The notes under the pieces were generated by a model. That model saw only the letters and a program-made list of their open reading frames with translations, ran no database searches and had not been told where the DNA came from. Made by a program: the position numbers and the translations under genes. Shown here piece by piece: positions 38,064-47,247 of a stretch of DNA of 64,000 bases (positions are counted from its first letter, which is position 1; every line of letters begins with the position of its first letter). This DNA comes from Phormidium willei BDU 130791 (GTDB taxonomy: Bacteria > Cyanobacteriota > Cyanobacteriia > Cyanobacteriales > Geitlerinemataceae): NCBI GenBank assembly GCA_001637315.1, contig LSZA01000003.1:1-64000 (forward strand), read 5' to 3'.

Positions 38064-39161
38064 CTATTTACTCTCAGGATGCTGCTGTTCCTCCGTTTGC
38101 GGCTCAAAGCGATTCAGACAACGAATCATCTGATAGAGGCGACCAAAGTTCTTTTGATTGAAATACAGAGCCAGGCGAGGTAAGGTGTAACTCTCCTGAG
38201 GTAGTTCCTCAGGAAGTGGGCCGGTTCGCTCAATTTTGCCCCGGGTGAGGATATCCTGATAATCCTCATTGAGTTGCACCAGCGCCTCATCGGAAATGGG
38301 AGACTTGAGACGAATAATCAGGCGATCGCCCACATATCGACTTGAATGGTAGGTTCGGTAAAACTCCCGGATAATCTGACAGGCACTGTCGACGTTATCG
38401 GTGATGCTGTACAGGCTCAAGTCTTCCTCGCTGATGGTTCCATTGTCGAGCAGACAGGTTTTGAGATAGTCTTGCCAGCCATACCAATAGTCACCGCCGG
38501 GGCGATCAATGAGAACCAGGGGAGCGGGGCCATATTTACCTGTTTGCATCAGGGTAATGGTTTCAAAGGCCTCGTCCATGGTGCCAAAACCACCCGGAAA
38601 CAGGGCAATGGCATCACTTTCTTTTAGGAAAAAGAGTTTGCGGGTGAAGAAGTATTTGAAGTTAACCAGCTTGGGATCGTCACTGATATAGGGGTTGGAG
38701 GTTTGCTCAAAGGGGAGTTGAATGTTTAAGCCAAACGATCGCTCGGTTCCGGCCCCCTCGTTCCCGGCGGCCATAATCCCACCACCGGCCCCGGTGATGA
38801 TCATAAACCCATATTCCGCCAGACGACGGGCAAACTCTCGGGCTAGTTCATATTCAGGGCGATCGCTTGGGGTGCGAGCTGAGCCAAAAATGGCGATTTT
38901 ACGCACATGACGATAGTTCTCGAAGACGTCTAAACCCCGTTCGATGTCTTTGAGGGAATGGCTGACGATTTTCCAGTCGAGGCGATCGGTATCCTGTTGG
39001 GCTAGCTTAATAAGGGTGGAGAGCGATCGCGAAATCCACTTCCAATGTTCGTGACTCGGGAGTTCCTCAACCAAATGAGAAATATCCTGGGAGAGACGCT
39101 CAAAGCTTTCTTCTGGGGTGGGATTGGGAACGGGTCCAGGGATCTGTTGAGGAGATGGCAT
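38064..39161 (-). CDS. LOG-family Rossmann protein (TIGR00730-like)
   Basis: The 365-residue protein carries a central Rossmann domain (about 85-270) with IFGSARTP, GAGGGIMAAGNEGA and PGGFGTMDEAFE, the PGGxGTxxE motif of the LOG family. LOG enzymes release cytokinin bases by cleaving their ribose phosphate, but long bacterial members such as this are mostly uncharacterised nucleotide-monophosphate hydrolases. The N- and C-terminal extensions of about 80 residues each are more than the minimal LOG. It sits downstream of trxA on the same strand. Confidence 0.85.
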   Translation of the reverse strand: MPSPQQIPGPVPNPTPEESFERLSQDISHLVEELPSHEHWKWISRSLSTLIKLAQQDTDRLDWKIVSHSLKDIERGLDVFENYRHVRKIAIFGSARTPSDRPEYELAREFARRLAEYGFMIITGAGGGIMAAGNEGAGTERSFGLNIQLPFEQTSNPYISDDPKLVNFKYFFTRKLFFLKESDAIALFPGGFGTMDEAFETITLMQTGKYGPAPLVLIDRPGGDYWYGWQDYLKTCLLDNGTISEEDLSLYSITDNVDSACQIIREFYRTYHSSRYVGDRLIIRLKSPISDEALVQLNEDYQDILTRGKIERTGPLPEELPQESYTLPRLALYFNQKNFGRLYQMIRCLNRFEPQTEEQQHPESK

Positions 39162-39309
39162 AACTGTCGTGAATTGGAGCGCAGTATCCTATTTTACAGA
39201 TTTTGCCCAAAAAATAGTGCCAGGAGAACTCCGAAGAGTCCACCCAGCACTCCGGGGAAGACAACAAGTCCCTGAAGGACGGGGATGAGGCGCGATCGCC
39301 CCCCACATC

Positions 39310-39633
39310 CTAGAGATACTTTTCGAGAGTATTCGCCAAGGTTGTTTTGGGAACGGCGCCGACAACCATATCCACCCGCTGTCCATCTTTAAAGATCATC
39401 AGCGTGGGGATACTGCGAATTCCGTACTTGCTGGCGACTTCAGGATTATCATCGGTATTGAGCTTGACGACCTTAACTTTCCCTTCGTATTGTTGGGCGA
39501 TCTCCTCGACCACAGGACCCACCATCCGACAAGGTCCACACCAAGGTGCCCAGAAGTCCACCAGGACGGGCAGTTCGCTTTCCAAAACGTCGTTTTTAAA
39601 GCTTGCGTCTGAAACCTCTGCGGTTGCTGACAT
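39310..39633 (-). CDS. trxA: Thioredoxin
   Basis: The 107-residue protein has the active site W31-C32-G33-P34-C35 in [14 protein letters not shown], the cis-proline in RSIPTLMIF, and standard length. It reduces protein disulfides in the cytosol and in photosynthetic organisms controls many Calvin-cycle enzymes. Upstream on the same strand lie yfr1 and guaB3, the order known in other cyanobacteria. The start at 39633 is the usual MSATAEVSD. Confidence 0.96.
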   Translation of the reverse strand: MSATAEVSDASFKNDVLESELPVLVDFWAPWCGPCRMVGPVVEEIAQQYEGKVKVVKLNTDDNPEVASKYGIRSIPTLMIFKDGQRVDMVVGAVPKTTLANTLEKYL

Positions 39634-39863
39634 ACTTCAAAAGTCCTTATCTAATCTTGTTTGCAATGTTGAGCGTAACAGTCTCCTCAGGTGGGAGCTA
39701 GCGAGTGATCACCATAGACTACGCTTTCCCCTAGATTTTACCACAGGGGTCGCCCGGCTCCATTGACCAAAAATAGCGACGCATTCCCCCACCTCGCGTC
39801 AGTGGCTGGGGGAGGATTCATAACCCCAGGTGCAGGTTGGTCAACCCGAACAGGGCCAGTCCC

Positions 39864-39938
39864 AAAAAAGAAACCACCCGAACGATTCGTCCGGGCGGAG
39901 TGTGGTGTGAGGAGTGAACGGAAACATGTGTCTCCGCT
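39864..39938 (-). ncRNA. yfr1: Yfr1 small RNA
   Basis: On the minus strand, a TAGAAT -10 box (39950-39945) is followed by a short RNA. It begins with a stem CGGAGAC/GTTTCCG, has an unpaired CU-rich centre with ACTCCTCACAC, the invariant Yfr1 motif, and ends in a strong stem around CCCGGACG-AAT-CGTTCGGG closed by TTTCTTTTTT (U tract 39869-39864). Length is about 75 nt. Its place between guaB and trxA is the conserved location of Yfr1. Yfr1 regulates outer-membrane porin mRNAs in other cyanobacteria; targets here are unknown. Both ends are estimated. Confidence 0.92.
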
Positions 39939-40044
39939 CATTCTATTCTAAGAGATAAATGGCAAACCTGTCTCCTAGAAACTTAACTTCATATGAGGCC
40001 AGTTGTCAGGTCGGCTCACAGGCAGACATCCTCAAAGAGCGAGC

Positions 40045-41208
40045 CTACTTGCCCATGCCCAACTGTTGCGCTTTTTGATACACCTTTCCTTCGGTTAATA
40101 ACGAAGGAGCAATGGCAATTTCCACCTGCTGCATATCTTGGAGAGTTTTCGCTCCCAAGGTTCCCATACTCGTTTGTAAGGCTCCAAGGAAATTATGGGT
40201 TCCATCGTCAAGTTGTGCTGGACCGCGCAGGATCTGTTCGAGAGTTCCGGTACTACCGACCTTAATACGAGTTCCCCGAGGTAACACAGGGCTTGGCGTC
40301 GCCATACCCCAGTGATAGCCACGTCCAGGAGCTTCCTTGGCACGAGCAATGGGGGAGCCAATCATGACCCCATCTGCCCCGCAGGCAATACATTTACAAA
40401 TATCGCCACCGGTGACGAGTCCACCATCGGCAATGACCGCCACATAGTTACCGGTTTCCTTGAAGAAGTCATCCCGAGCCGCTGCACAGTCAGCCACAGC
40501 CGTCGCTTGGGGAACTCCAACCCCTAAAACTCCCCGAGAGGTGCAAGCCGCACCGGGTCCGATGCCCACTAAAATGGCAGCCGCCCCCGTCTTCATCAGG
40601 TTTAGGGCAACGTCATAGGTAACGCAGTTCCCCAGAACCACCGGCATGGGCATCCGCTGACAGAAGTCACCTAAATCCAGCGGTGTCACCGTCTCTGGAG
40701 ACAGGTGAGCGGTGGAGACAACCGTTGCCTGGACAAAGACTAAATCAGCTTCGGCTTGAGCAATCGCGTCACCAAACTTCACCGCACCGGCGGGAGTGAC
40801 GCTGACAGCCGCGATTCCGCCCTGTTCTTTAATTTCTTGAATCCGTTTGACAATCAGTTCATCGCGAATCGGCTGACTGTAAAGTTCCTGCATCAGTGGC
40901 ACGAACTCAGTTTTGTCAACGGAGGCGATGCGATCGAGAATCGGGTTGGGATCGTCATAACGAGTTTGAATGCCCTCAAGGTTAAGGACACCGAGTGCCC
41001 CGAGTTGAGACAGTTTGACTGCCATCTGCACATCCACCACACCATCCATGGCACTGGCGATAATAGGGATTTCTCGTTTGATTCCGCCGATTTCCCAACG
41101 GGTATCGGCAAGGATCGGATCGAGGGTGCAATTTCCCGGCACTAGGGCGATTTCGTCAATTCCGTAGGCGCGACGAGCGTTTTTGCCTCGTCCAATTTCA
41201 ATATCCAC
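40045..41208 (-). CDS. guaB3: GuaB3-type IMP dehydrogenase
   Basis: The 387-residue TIM-barrel protein of the IMP dehydrogenase family lacks the CBS domain pair of ordinary GuaB. It has the catalytic-cysteine loop [13 protein letters not shown], the phosphate site [14 protein letters not shown] and the flap region [13 protein letters not shown]. Cyanobacteria use GuaB3 for the IMP to XMP step of GMP synthesis. It reads towards yfr1 and trxA on the same strand. The start at 41208 ([16 protein letters not shown]) is the common N-terminus of the family. Confidence 0.92.
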   Translation of the reverse strand: MDIEIGRGKNARRAYGIDEIALVPGNCTLDPILADTRWEIGGIKREIPIIASAMDGVVDVQMAVKLSQLGALGVLNLEGIQTRYDDPNPILDRIASVDKTEFVPLMQELYSQPIRDELIVKRIQEIKEQGGIAAVSVTPAGAVKFGDAIAQAEADLVFVQATVVSTAHLSPETVTPLDLGDFCQRMPMPVVLGNCVTYDVALNLMKTGAAAILVGIGPGAACTSRGVLGVGVPQATAVADCAAARDDFFKETGNYVAVIADGGLVTGGDICKCIACGADGVMIGSPIARAKEAPGRGYHWGMATPSPVLPRGTRIKVGSTGTLEQILRGPAQLDDGTHNFLGALQTSMGTLGAKTLQDMQQVEIAIAPSLLTEGKVYQKAQQLGMGK

Positions 41209-41958
41209 TGTTACTTACCGTTCCCAAACGTATTTAAGCTAGACTAGCAAATTTACCCAAAAATGATCCATAGGACAAGACGAAGACGGCATAAGCCGCA
41301 ATTGTCATGGTGGAAATTCAACGGCTATTGAGTCAGAGATCCAAGTTGAGACCTTCAAGCATCAAGCTCAGACGCGGCGGCCAACGGCTGAAGTACAGGT
41401 AACGCATTAACGCATCAACGCCCACAAATCGTCAAAGAAGGTTTGGCACAGAGGCACGCTCGTTGCCACAGGTCCTTATCATCGAGCCACTCCAGCCCGG
41501 TCTCGAAGAGCCGCAAGAGGATATGGAGGGTCGCTATCAGGGAGGAAAGATGCGGCTTGCCATGCCCGGAGATGGTGTTGTATCGCAATCAAAGATTGTC
41601 TTAGGACACCCTGAGTTGAGAGAAAATCCCTCATCTGTCGCCTGCTACCATAAAAATAACTTATCAAAAAAATAGCAGTCCTAGCTCCCATTTACGCACC
41701 AGAGACACCGATCGCCCCCACAGTATCCCTAAACCCCTCAAGCATTCCTCAATTCCTATCCCAACTCCCGTCCGAACCAGACTTGATCGGTCTTTGTATA
41801 AGATTTTATTATATAGCGTATCATTTGTTTATCTCTATACAAATAGACAAACCATTGAAGTTTGTCTATGATGAAACCATTAAATTTTTCTAAAATGTCA
41901 TCGGTTTACCCCCCCGAGAGGTGGGATTCCTAGCCCCAAACCTTGAGGTTACGTTCCT
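41209..41958. other. 750-bp control region between guaB3 and ndhF3
   Basis: No convincing gene is present. The right part (41793-41869) holds inverted repeats described separately. The left part, 41300-41690, has no motif I recognise; weak open frames on both strands there look like chance. It may hold upstream elements for the divergent promoters. Confidence 0.4.
41793..41869. promoter_or_regulatory. Palindromic operator candidate before ndhF3
   Basis: ATAGACAAAC (41843-41852) and GTTTGTCTAT (41860-41869) form a perfect 10-bp inverted repeat on a 7-nt spacer, about 90 bp before the ndhF3 start. TTTGTATA (41793-41800) and TATACAAA (41836-41843) form a second, wider pair. In other cyanobacteria the ndhF3 operon is low-CO2 induced and bound by the LysR-type regulator NdhR (CcmR), so this is the natural candidate site. 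Confidence 0.5.
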
Positions 41959-43803
41959 ATGCTTGATTTTCTCAGCCAGACGGTCTGGCTCATTCCCTGT
42001 TATACCCTCATCGGCGCGGGACTTGCTCTCCCTTGGTCTCCCGGATTCATTCGCCGAACCGGTCCGCGTCCCGCCGGATATGTCAACGCTCTCATGACCT
42101 TCATCGCGTTCGTACATAGTCTAACCACCCTGATCGACACCTGGAACCAGCCCCCCTACGCCCTCTCCTTTGAGTGGCTAAACGCTCCCGGATTAGTGAT
42201 CAACCTCGATTTAGAAGTTTCCACCGTAGCACTCGGGGCTTGCGTTCTCATTACTGGTTTGAATTTTCTGGCGCAAATCTATGCGATCGCCTACCTAGAA
42301 ATGGACTGGGGCTGGGCCAGAGTCTACTCCCTCATGGGACTGTTTGAGGCCGGAATGTGTCTCCTCGTCCTCTGTAACTCCCTCTTCTTTAGCTACGTCA
42401 TCCTAGAAATCCTCACCCTAGGAACCTATCTCATCGTCGGCATCTGGTACAACCAATCCCTCGTCGTCAGCGGCGCCCGCGATGCCTTCCTCACCAAACG
42501 AGTCGGCGACCTCATTCTACTCATGGCCGTCGTCGCCCTGTTACCCCTCTCAGGAACCTGGAACTTCAGCGAACTCGCCATCTGGGCCGAAACCGTCGAA
42601 CTCGACCCCACCGTGGCCACCCTCCTGGCCCTGGCCCTCGTTGCCGGTCCCATCGCCAAATGCGCCCAGTTTCCCCTCCATCTCTGGCTCGATGAAGCCA
42701 TGGAAGGCCCCTACCCCGCCACCATCCTCCGTAATACCGTTGTCGTCTCCACTGGGGCCTGGGTTCTCATCAAAGTTCAACCTATTATCGCCCTTTCCCC
42801 CTTCGGCTCCAGCGTCGTCTTTGCCATCGGGGCCGCCACCGCTGTCGGAACCAGTCTCATTTCCGTAGCCCAAATCGACGTTAAACGAGTCTTGTCCTAT
42901 CTCACCAGTGCCTATCTGGGGATTGTCTTCATCGCCGTGGGGATTGGGGCCACTCAAGCCGCCCTCGGCCTACTCCTGACCTACGCCCTCGCGATGTCCT
43001 TACTAATTATGAGTACTGGGGGCATTGTTCTCAATAACATCACTCAAGACCTCACCCAGTATGGCGGTTTATGGTCTCGTCGTCCCATCTCGGGACTCTG
43101 CCTCATGGTCGGTGGCGTCTCCCTCGTCGCCCTACCTCCTTTTGGTGGCTTTTGGTCCTTGGTGCAGATTGCCGATGCGCTCTGGGAAACTCGTCCAGGA
43201 CTGTTCGCCGTCGTCTTAGCCGTTAACGCCATCGTCGCCTTTAGCGTGACTCGCCTCTTTGGACGGATGTTCGCCGGCGAATTGACCGACTTTACCCGTC
43301 GTTCCTCCGAAGGCTTATGGTTACTGGTTCTGCCGATGACCATCCTGACTGGCGTCACCTTACATCTGCCTCTATTGTTGGCTCAATGGCAGCTTCTTCC
43401 CGATTGGGCCATGGTGAATCGTTCTCTAGCTGTACTGCTCACTTGGTCGAGTTTGGTGGGAATTGGTTTAGGGGCTGTGGTCTATCTCAATCCCAACTGG
43501 AAAAAACCCGTTAAACTCAGCTCTCAAGCCATTCAAAATTTCTTTGCCTATGACTTTTATACGCCACAACTCTATAAAGGAACCATCATTTTTGCCGTCG
43601 ATCGCATCTCGAAGGCTGTGTACTGGCTAGACCGCTATATCGTCGATGGAGCAGTGAACTTTGTCGGTTTTGCCACAGTCTTTGGCGGTGAAAGTCTCAA
43701 ATACAACACCAACGGGCGATCGCAGTTTTACGCCTTCTCTATCATCCTCAGCGTCGCTATCTTCATCCTCCTAACTACACTGCCCTACTTCTCGGGCCTC
43801 TAA
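41959..43803 (+). CDS. ndhF3: NDH-1 subunit NdhF3 (CO2-uptake complex)
   Basis: The 614-residue proton-pumping membrane subunit of the ND5/NuoL type has many hydrophobic helices. Conserved residues are in KCAQFPLHLWLDEAMEGP (quinone/proton channel Lys and Glu-region). The gene order ndhF-ndhD-cupA identifies it as the F subunit of the CO2-uptake form of NDH-1, located in the thylakoid membrane. That complex hydrates CO2 to bicarbonate, driven by electron flow from reduced ferredoxin. The next gene begins 93 bp downstream. Confidence 0.9.
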   Translation: MLDFLSQTVWLIPCYTLIGAGLALPWSPGFIRRTGPRPAGYVNALMTFIAFVHSLTTLIDTWNQPPYALSFEWLNAPGLVINLDLEVSTVALGACVLITGLNFLAQIYAIAYLEMDWGWARVYSLMGLFEAGMCLLVLCNSLFFSYVILEILTLGTYLIVGIWYNQSLVVSGARDAFLTKRVGDLILLMAVVALLPLSGTWNFSELAIWAETVELDPTVATLLALALVAGPIAKCAQFPLHLWLDEAMEGPYPATILRNTVVVSTGAWVLIKVQPIIALSPFGSSVVFAIGAATAVGTSLISVAQIDVKRVLSYLTSAYLGIVFIAVGIGATQAALGLLLTYALAMSLLIMSTGGIVLNNITQDLTQYGGLWSRRPISGLCLMVGGVSLVALPPFGGFWSLVQIADALWETRPGLFAVVLAVNAIVAFSVTRLFGRMFAGELTDFTRRSSEGLWLLVLPMTILTGVTLHLPLLLAQWQLLPDWAMVNRSLAVLLTWSSLVGIGLGAVVYLNPNWKKPVKLSSQAIQNFFAYDFYTPQLYKGTIIFAVDRISKAVYWLDRYIVDGAVNFVGFATVFGGESLKYNTNGRSQFYAFSIILSVAIFILLTTLPYFSGL

Positions 43804-43825
43804 TTCCCCCTTCTACCTTCTACTT

Positions 43826-43867
43826 GTTCCCTATTCTCTGTTCCCTGTTCCCTGTTCCCTATTCCCT
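43826..43867. repeat. Heptamer short tandem repeats (STRR-like)
   Basis: GTTCCCT and close variants (ATTCTCT, ATTCCCT) recur in six consecutive 7-bp units between ndhF3 and ndhD3. Such heptamers are typical of filamentous cyanobacteria. Confidence 0.85.
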
Positions 43868-43896
43868 TCTTTTGCCTTTTGCCTTCCTAACCAATC

Positions 43897-45384
43897 ATGC
43901 TAACCGCCCTTATTGTCATTCCTCTCATCGGAGCGTTACTCATTAGCTTCGTCAAATCTGGAACTACCGCCCGCAATTTGGCCCTAGGAACGGCCGGGGT
44001 CGCCTTTATCTGGACCATCTGGCTCATCAGTCAATTTGATTTGAGCAACAATGGCCTGCAATTTTCCGAATATCTGCCCTGGATCGATGCCATTGGCTTA
44101 AGTTATAGTCTCGGCGTGGATGGTCTGTCGATGCCATTATTGGCCCTAAATGCCTTTCTGACGGCGATCGTCGTCTATAGTAGTGTCCCCAATATCGCGC
44201 GATCGCAACTCTATTACGCCCTCATTCTCCTCGTTAACGCCGGAGTCGCCGGGGCCTTCCTCGCTCAGAACCTACTACTGTTCGTTCTCTTCTTTGAACT
44301 GGAGTTAATCCCCCTCTATCTCCTAATCGCCATCTGGGGAGGCGAAAAACGGGGCTACGCGGGCATGAAATTTCTCCTCTACACCGCCGTATCGGGAATC
44401 CTCATTCTGGCCGCCTTCTTAGGAGTGGTTTTCCTCAGTGGTAACCTCAACTTCGACTATGACAGCCTGGCCAGTCAAAACCTGTCCCAACGAGCGCAAC
44501 TGATTATCCTCAGTCTCTTGTTAGTGGGATTGGGCATTAAAATTCCCCTGGTTCCCCTCCATACCTGGTCCCCCGATGCCTACGTCGAAGCCTCTCCCCC
44601 CATCGCCATCCTCCTCGGCGGGATTTTGGCCAAACTGGGAACCTATGGTTTAATCCGCTTTGGTTTACAAATGTTCCCTCAGACTTGGTCTATCGTCGCA
44701 CCCGGATTAGCGGTGATTGGGGCCATTAGTGTCATGTATGGGTCCTTGAATGCGATCGCCCAGCAAGACATCAAACGCATGGTCGCCTACAGTTCCATCG
44801 GCCATATGGGCTATATCCTCGTCGCCGTCGCCGCTGGAACCGAACTCAGCGTTCTCGGCGCCGTCGCCCAAATGATTGCCCACGGCTTAATTTTGGCCCT
44901 ACTCTTTAACCTGGTTGGCATTGTCGAGAGCAAAGTGGGAACCCGAGAACTCTCCCTCCTTAACGGCCTCATGAACCCCGTGCGCGGCTTGCCCCTCGTC
45001 AGTGGCTTACTGGTCACTGCCGGCATGGCCAGCGCCGGAATCCCCGGCTTAGTGGGCTTTGCCGCCGAGTTTATCGTCTTCCAGGGCAGTTTTCCCATTT
45101 TTCCCATTCCCACCCTGATTTGCATCCTTTCCTCCGGGCTAACAGCGGTTTATTTCGTGATTTTGCTCAACCGCACCTGTTTCGGCAAACTCGACAACAC
45201 CCTTGCCTACTACGATCGCCTCACCTGGTCCGAACGAGTCCCCGCCCTCATCCTAACGGCCACCATCTTCTACTTCGGACTACAACCCAACGCCCTCATT
45301 CGTTGGATGCAACCCACCGCCACGGCGATCGCCTCGACCCTCCCCCCAACCCCAGAACTCATCGCCCAACACCCCCAACCCTAA
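43897..45384 (+). CDS. ndhD3: NDH-1 subunit NdhD3 (CO2-uptake complex)
   Basis: The 495-residue ND4/NuoM-type antiporter-like subunit contains LLFVLFFELELIPLYLLIAI (conserved Glu of helix 5), KIPLVPLHTWSPDAYVEASPP (conserved Lys and helix-break His) and DIKRMVAYSSIGHMGYILVA. It pairs with NdhF3 in the CO2-uptake NDH-1 complex of the thylakoid membrane. It starts at ATG 43897 and ends in a Pro-rich tail. It is flanked by heptamer repeats on both sides within the operon. Confidence 0.92.
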   Translation: MLTALIVIPLIGALLISFVKSGTTARNLALGTAGVAFIWTIWLISQFDLSNNGLQFSEYLPWIDAIGLSYSLGVDGLSMPLLALNAFLTAIVVYSSVPNIARSQLYYALILLVNAGVAGAFLAQNLLLFVLFFELELIPLYLLIAIWGGEKRGYAGMKFLLYTAVSGILILAAFLGVVFLSGNLNFDYDSLASQNLSQRAQLIILSLLLVGLGIKIPLVPLHTWSPDAYVEASPPIAILLGGILAKLGTYGLIRFGLQMFPQTWSIVAPGLAVIGAISVMYGSLNAIAQQDIKRMVAYSSIGHMGYILVAVAAGTELSVLGAVAQMIAHGLILALLFNLVGIVESKVGTRELSLLNGLMNPVRGLPLVSGLLVTAGMASAGIPGLVGFAAEFIVFQGSFPIFPIPTLICILSSGLTAVYFVILLNRTCFGKLDNTLAYYDRLTWSERVPALILTATIFYFGLQPNALIRWMQPTATAIASTLPPTPELIAQHPQP

Positions 45385-45446
45385 ACCGCAATAAGGCAAT
45401 CACAAGAGTCCGGCTAGGTACTACCTCTTAATTTCTTTCCCCCTTT

Positions 45447-45511
45447 TGCCTATTGCCTATTGCCTCTTGCCCTCTTCCCCCTATTCCCTGTTCCCTATTC
45501 CCTGTTCCCTT
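45447..45511. repeat. Heptamer short tandem repeats before cupA
   Basis: TTGCCTA units (45447-45467) are followed by alternating ATTCCCT and GTTCCCT units (45484-45511), the same repeat family as between ndhF3 and ndhD3. Translated, they give the artificial N-terminal extension SLFPSSP of the longest cupA frame. Confidence 0.8.
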
Positions 45512-45519
45512 CTTCCCCC

Positions 45520-46818
45520 ATGACCCAAACCACCACCAAACCCAGCCAAAACGCCCTTCCTCCCTCCCAGCATCCCTACGCAGACATCATTCATCGTTTG
45601 GAAGCGGGCGGTTCAATGCTTCCTGATACTCCAGAAAACTTGATGCAAATCATCGGCATCTATAAAGCCTATGCCGTTCCCATGGATTTCTACTGGCGGA
45701 ACTTGCTTTATATCGCCGAACAAGTCTTTCTCAATCCCATTCCCGCCTTCAAATATTTCCTCCCCAAATCCTATTTAGACCGTCACAATAGCTACGCCGG
45801 CGACCAATCTGAACTGCGAATTTGGCGAGGAGGAGGCGAGGCTCATCCTGAACTTTTAGACTTTATCGAGCGAGGTGAAACCGGCAAAATGCCGAAGCTG
45901 TTCCATCACCTCTGGCACGATCGCATTAACATGGAGTTTGCCGAAGCCTGTATGCGAGCCATGTTGTGGCATCAAGGGATGGGGGGACGCTTCAACGACT
46001 ACCTCGAAAGCGACGAGTATATCGCCAACTGCGATCGCGCCATCCGCGCCTACTTCAAAGGCAATCCCCTGATGTTGGGACTCTATAAACTCTTCCCAAC
46101 CATGTTTATCGAGCAAGTACGACAACTCTCCTACTATGCCAACCTCGGGCTATTTTGGGAAGTCATGGCCCCGGTGTTTTTTGAAATGTCAGACCTCTAT
46201 GATGAAGGGAAAATGACCACCGTTCCCGAAGCCATGGAGTTTCTAATTAATGGCATTTTTGCCGTCGCCAGTCGCCCCATTTACCATCACGTCTATATTC
46301 GGGGTGAATGCTACGAAATTATCCCCAAATCCAAAGCCTTTACTTGGCTATATGAAGCCGCATTACCCTATGTAGAAGCCGTCTTTTACCGAACCGCACC
46401 CTTCCGAGGAACCAAATCCTATAACGCCCAAGCCAAACAAGTTCCCCAAGAACAGAAAGACTTTCACTATGGCATTCTTTACGCTGATGTCTTCCCCGTC
46501 GGGAGTGCCGGGATTCCCCCAACCTTGTTAATGCAGGATATGTTCCATTTCTTGCCCCCCTATTTACAAGACTATTATCGTCAACATTGTCGGGGAGAAG
46601 ATGACCAGTTAATTCAATTGGGAATTACCTTTCAGCGGTCTATGTATAATGTCACCTCAGCCGTGATTCAGTCATTACGTCAAGCTCTCCGTTATCCCCT
46701 AGATGACCCTAACCCTAAGCATTTACAGAAAAATCGTGACTTCTTTGAAGCACAAATGGATCGCTTTTTGCGTCCTGAAGCTCGCTTAGCTGACATCCAA
46801 AGTCGAGACTACCGCTAA
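45520..46818 (+). CDS. cupA: CO2 hydration protein CupA
   Basis: The 432-residue protein from ATG 45520 (TQTTTKPSQ) belongs to the ChpX/ChpY family, seen in LEAGGSMLPDTPENLMQIIG, YAVPMDFYWRNLLYIAEQVF, RIWRGGGEAHPEL and AFRGTKSYNA-type segments. In NDH-1MS it is the carbonic-anhydrase-like subunit that turns CO2 into bicarbonate. The ndhF3-ndhD3 context supports CupA over CupB. The frame opens earlier (45460) through heptamer repeats and is not the real start. A cupS gene, usual next in this operon, is not seen. Confidence 0.88.
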   Translation: MTQTTTKPSQNALPPSQHPYADIIHRLEAGGSMLPDTPENLMQIIGIYKAYAVPMDFYWRNLLYIAEQVFLNPIPAFKYFLPKSYLDRHNSYAGDQSELRIWRGGGEAHPELLDFIERGETGKMPKLFHHLWHDRINMEFAEACMRAMLWHQGMGGRFNDYLESDEYIANCDRAIRAYFKGNPLMLGLYKLFPTMFIEQVRQLSYYANLGLFWEVMAPVFFEMSDLYDEGKMTTVPEAMEFLINGIFAVASRPIYHHVYIRGECYEIIPKSKAFTWLYEAALPYVEAVFYRTAPFRGTKSYNAQAKQVPQEQKDFHYGILYADVFPVGSAGIPPTLLMQDMFHFLPPYLQDYYRQHCRGEDDQLIQLGITFQRSMYNVTSAVIQSLRQALRYPLDDPNPKHLQKNRDFFEAQMDRFLRPEARLADIQSRDYR

Positions 46819-46837
46819 GATTGAAATTCCGCTTTTT

Positions 46838-46865
46838 TAGGGTGAGCAATGCATTGCTCACCCTA
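46838..46865. terminator. Rho-independent terminator after cupA
   Basis: TAGGGTGAGCAAT and its exact complement ATTGCTCACCCTA form a perfect stem around GC, preceded by T6 and followed by TTTTTTT. It lies 20 bp past the cupA stop, ends the ndhF3 operon and can work in both directions. Confidence 0.9.
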
Positions 46866-47247
46866 TTTTTTTGGAACTTCAAACCCCTATTGTCAGGGGT
46901 TTGTATCAGTTATAGCAATTATAGCAATCGAAGATTTGCCTAGAAAAATTCTGAGTTGGGAGAGAATCTCCGACCTCTTGCCTCTTGCCATCCCCTCGGT
47001 GGGAGGGGTTAGGGGTGGGTTATGCCTCTTGCCTTTTTATCCCTTATTTTTTGTAAAATTCAGACCAAATGTTGCGATCGCATTCACCCATCCGTTAACC
47101 AAAATATAAACTGGATTTACTAAACTCTTAATTTTAGTCCAAACAAAGCTGTGAGATTCTAATTGAGGCAGTTTCAAGCACCCAACAACTAGCCGTTTTG
47201 CTGCCTAATTCCAATTCCATCAGACAATCAGCGGGAATCTCACCATC
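46866..47247. other. Spacer between the CO2-uptake operon and the phosphoesterase gene
   Basis: No gene is visible. It contains degenerate TTGCCTC-type heptamers around 46979-47036, one HIP1 octamer, and an AT-rich leader before 47248. Confidence 0.5.

Noticed and set aside
41463-41675. 70-residue frame before ndhF3 and its antisense 41479-41691
   Set aside because: No recognisable motif, no ribosome site, mutually overlapping; more likely leader DNA.
45460-45519. N-terminal extension of cupA (MPLALFPLFPVPYSLFPSSP)
   Set aside because: Encoded by heptamer repeats; family members start at the MTQTTTK position.
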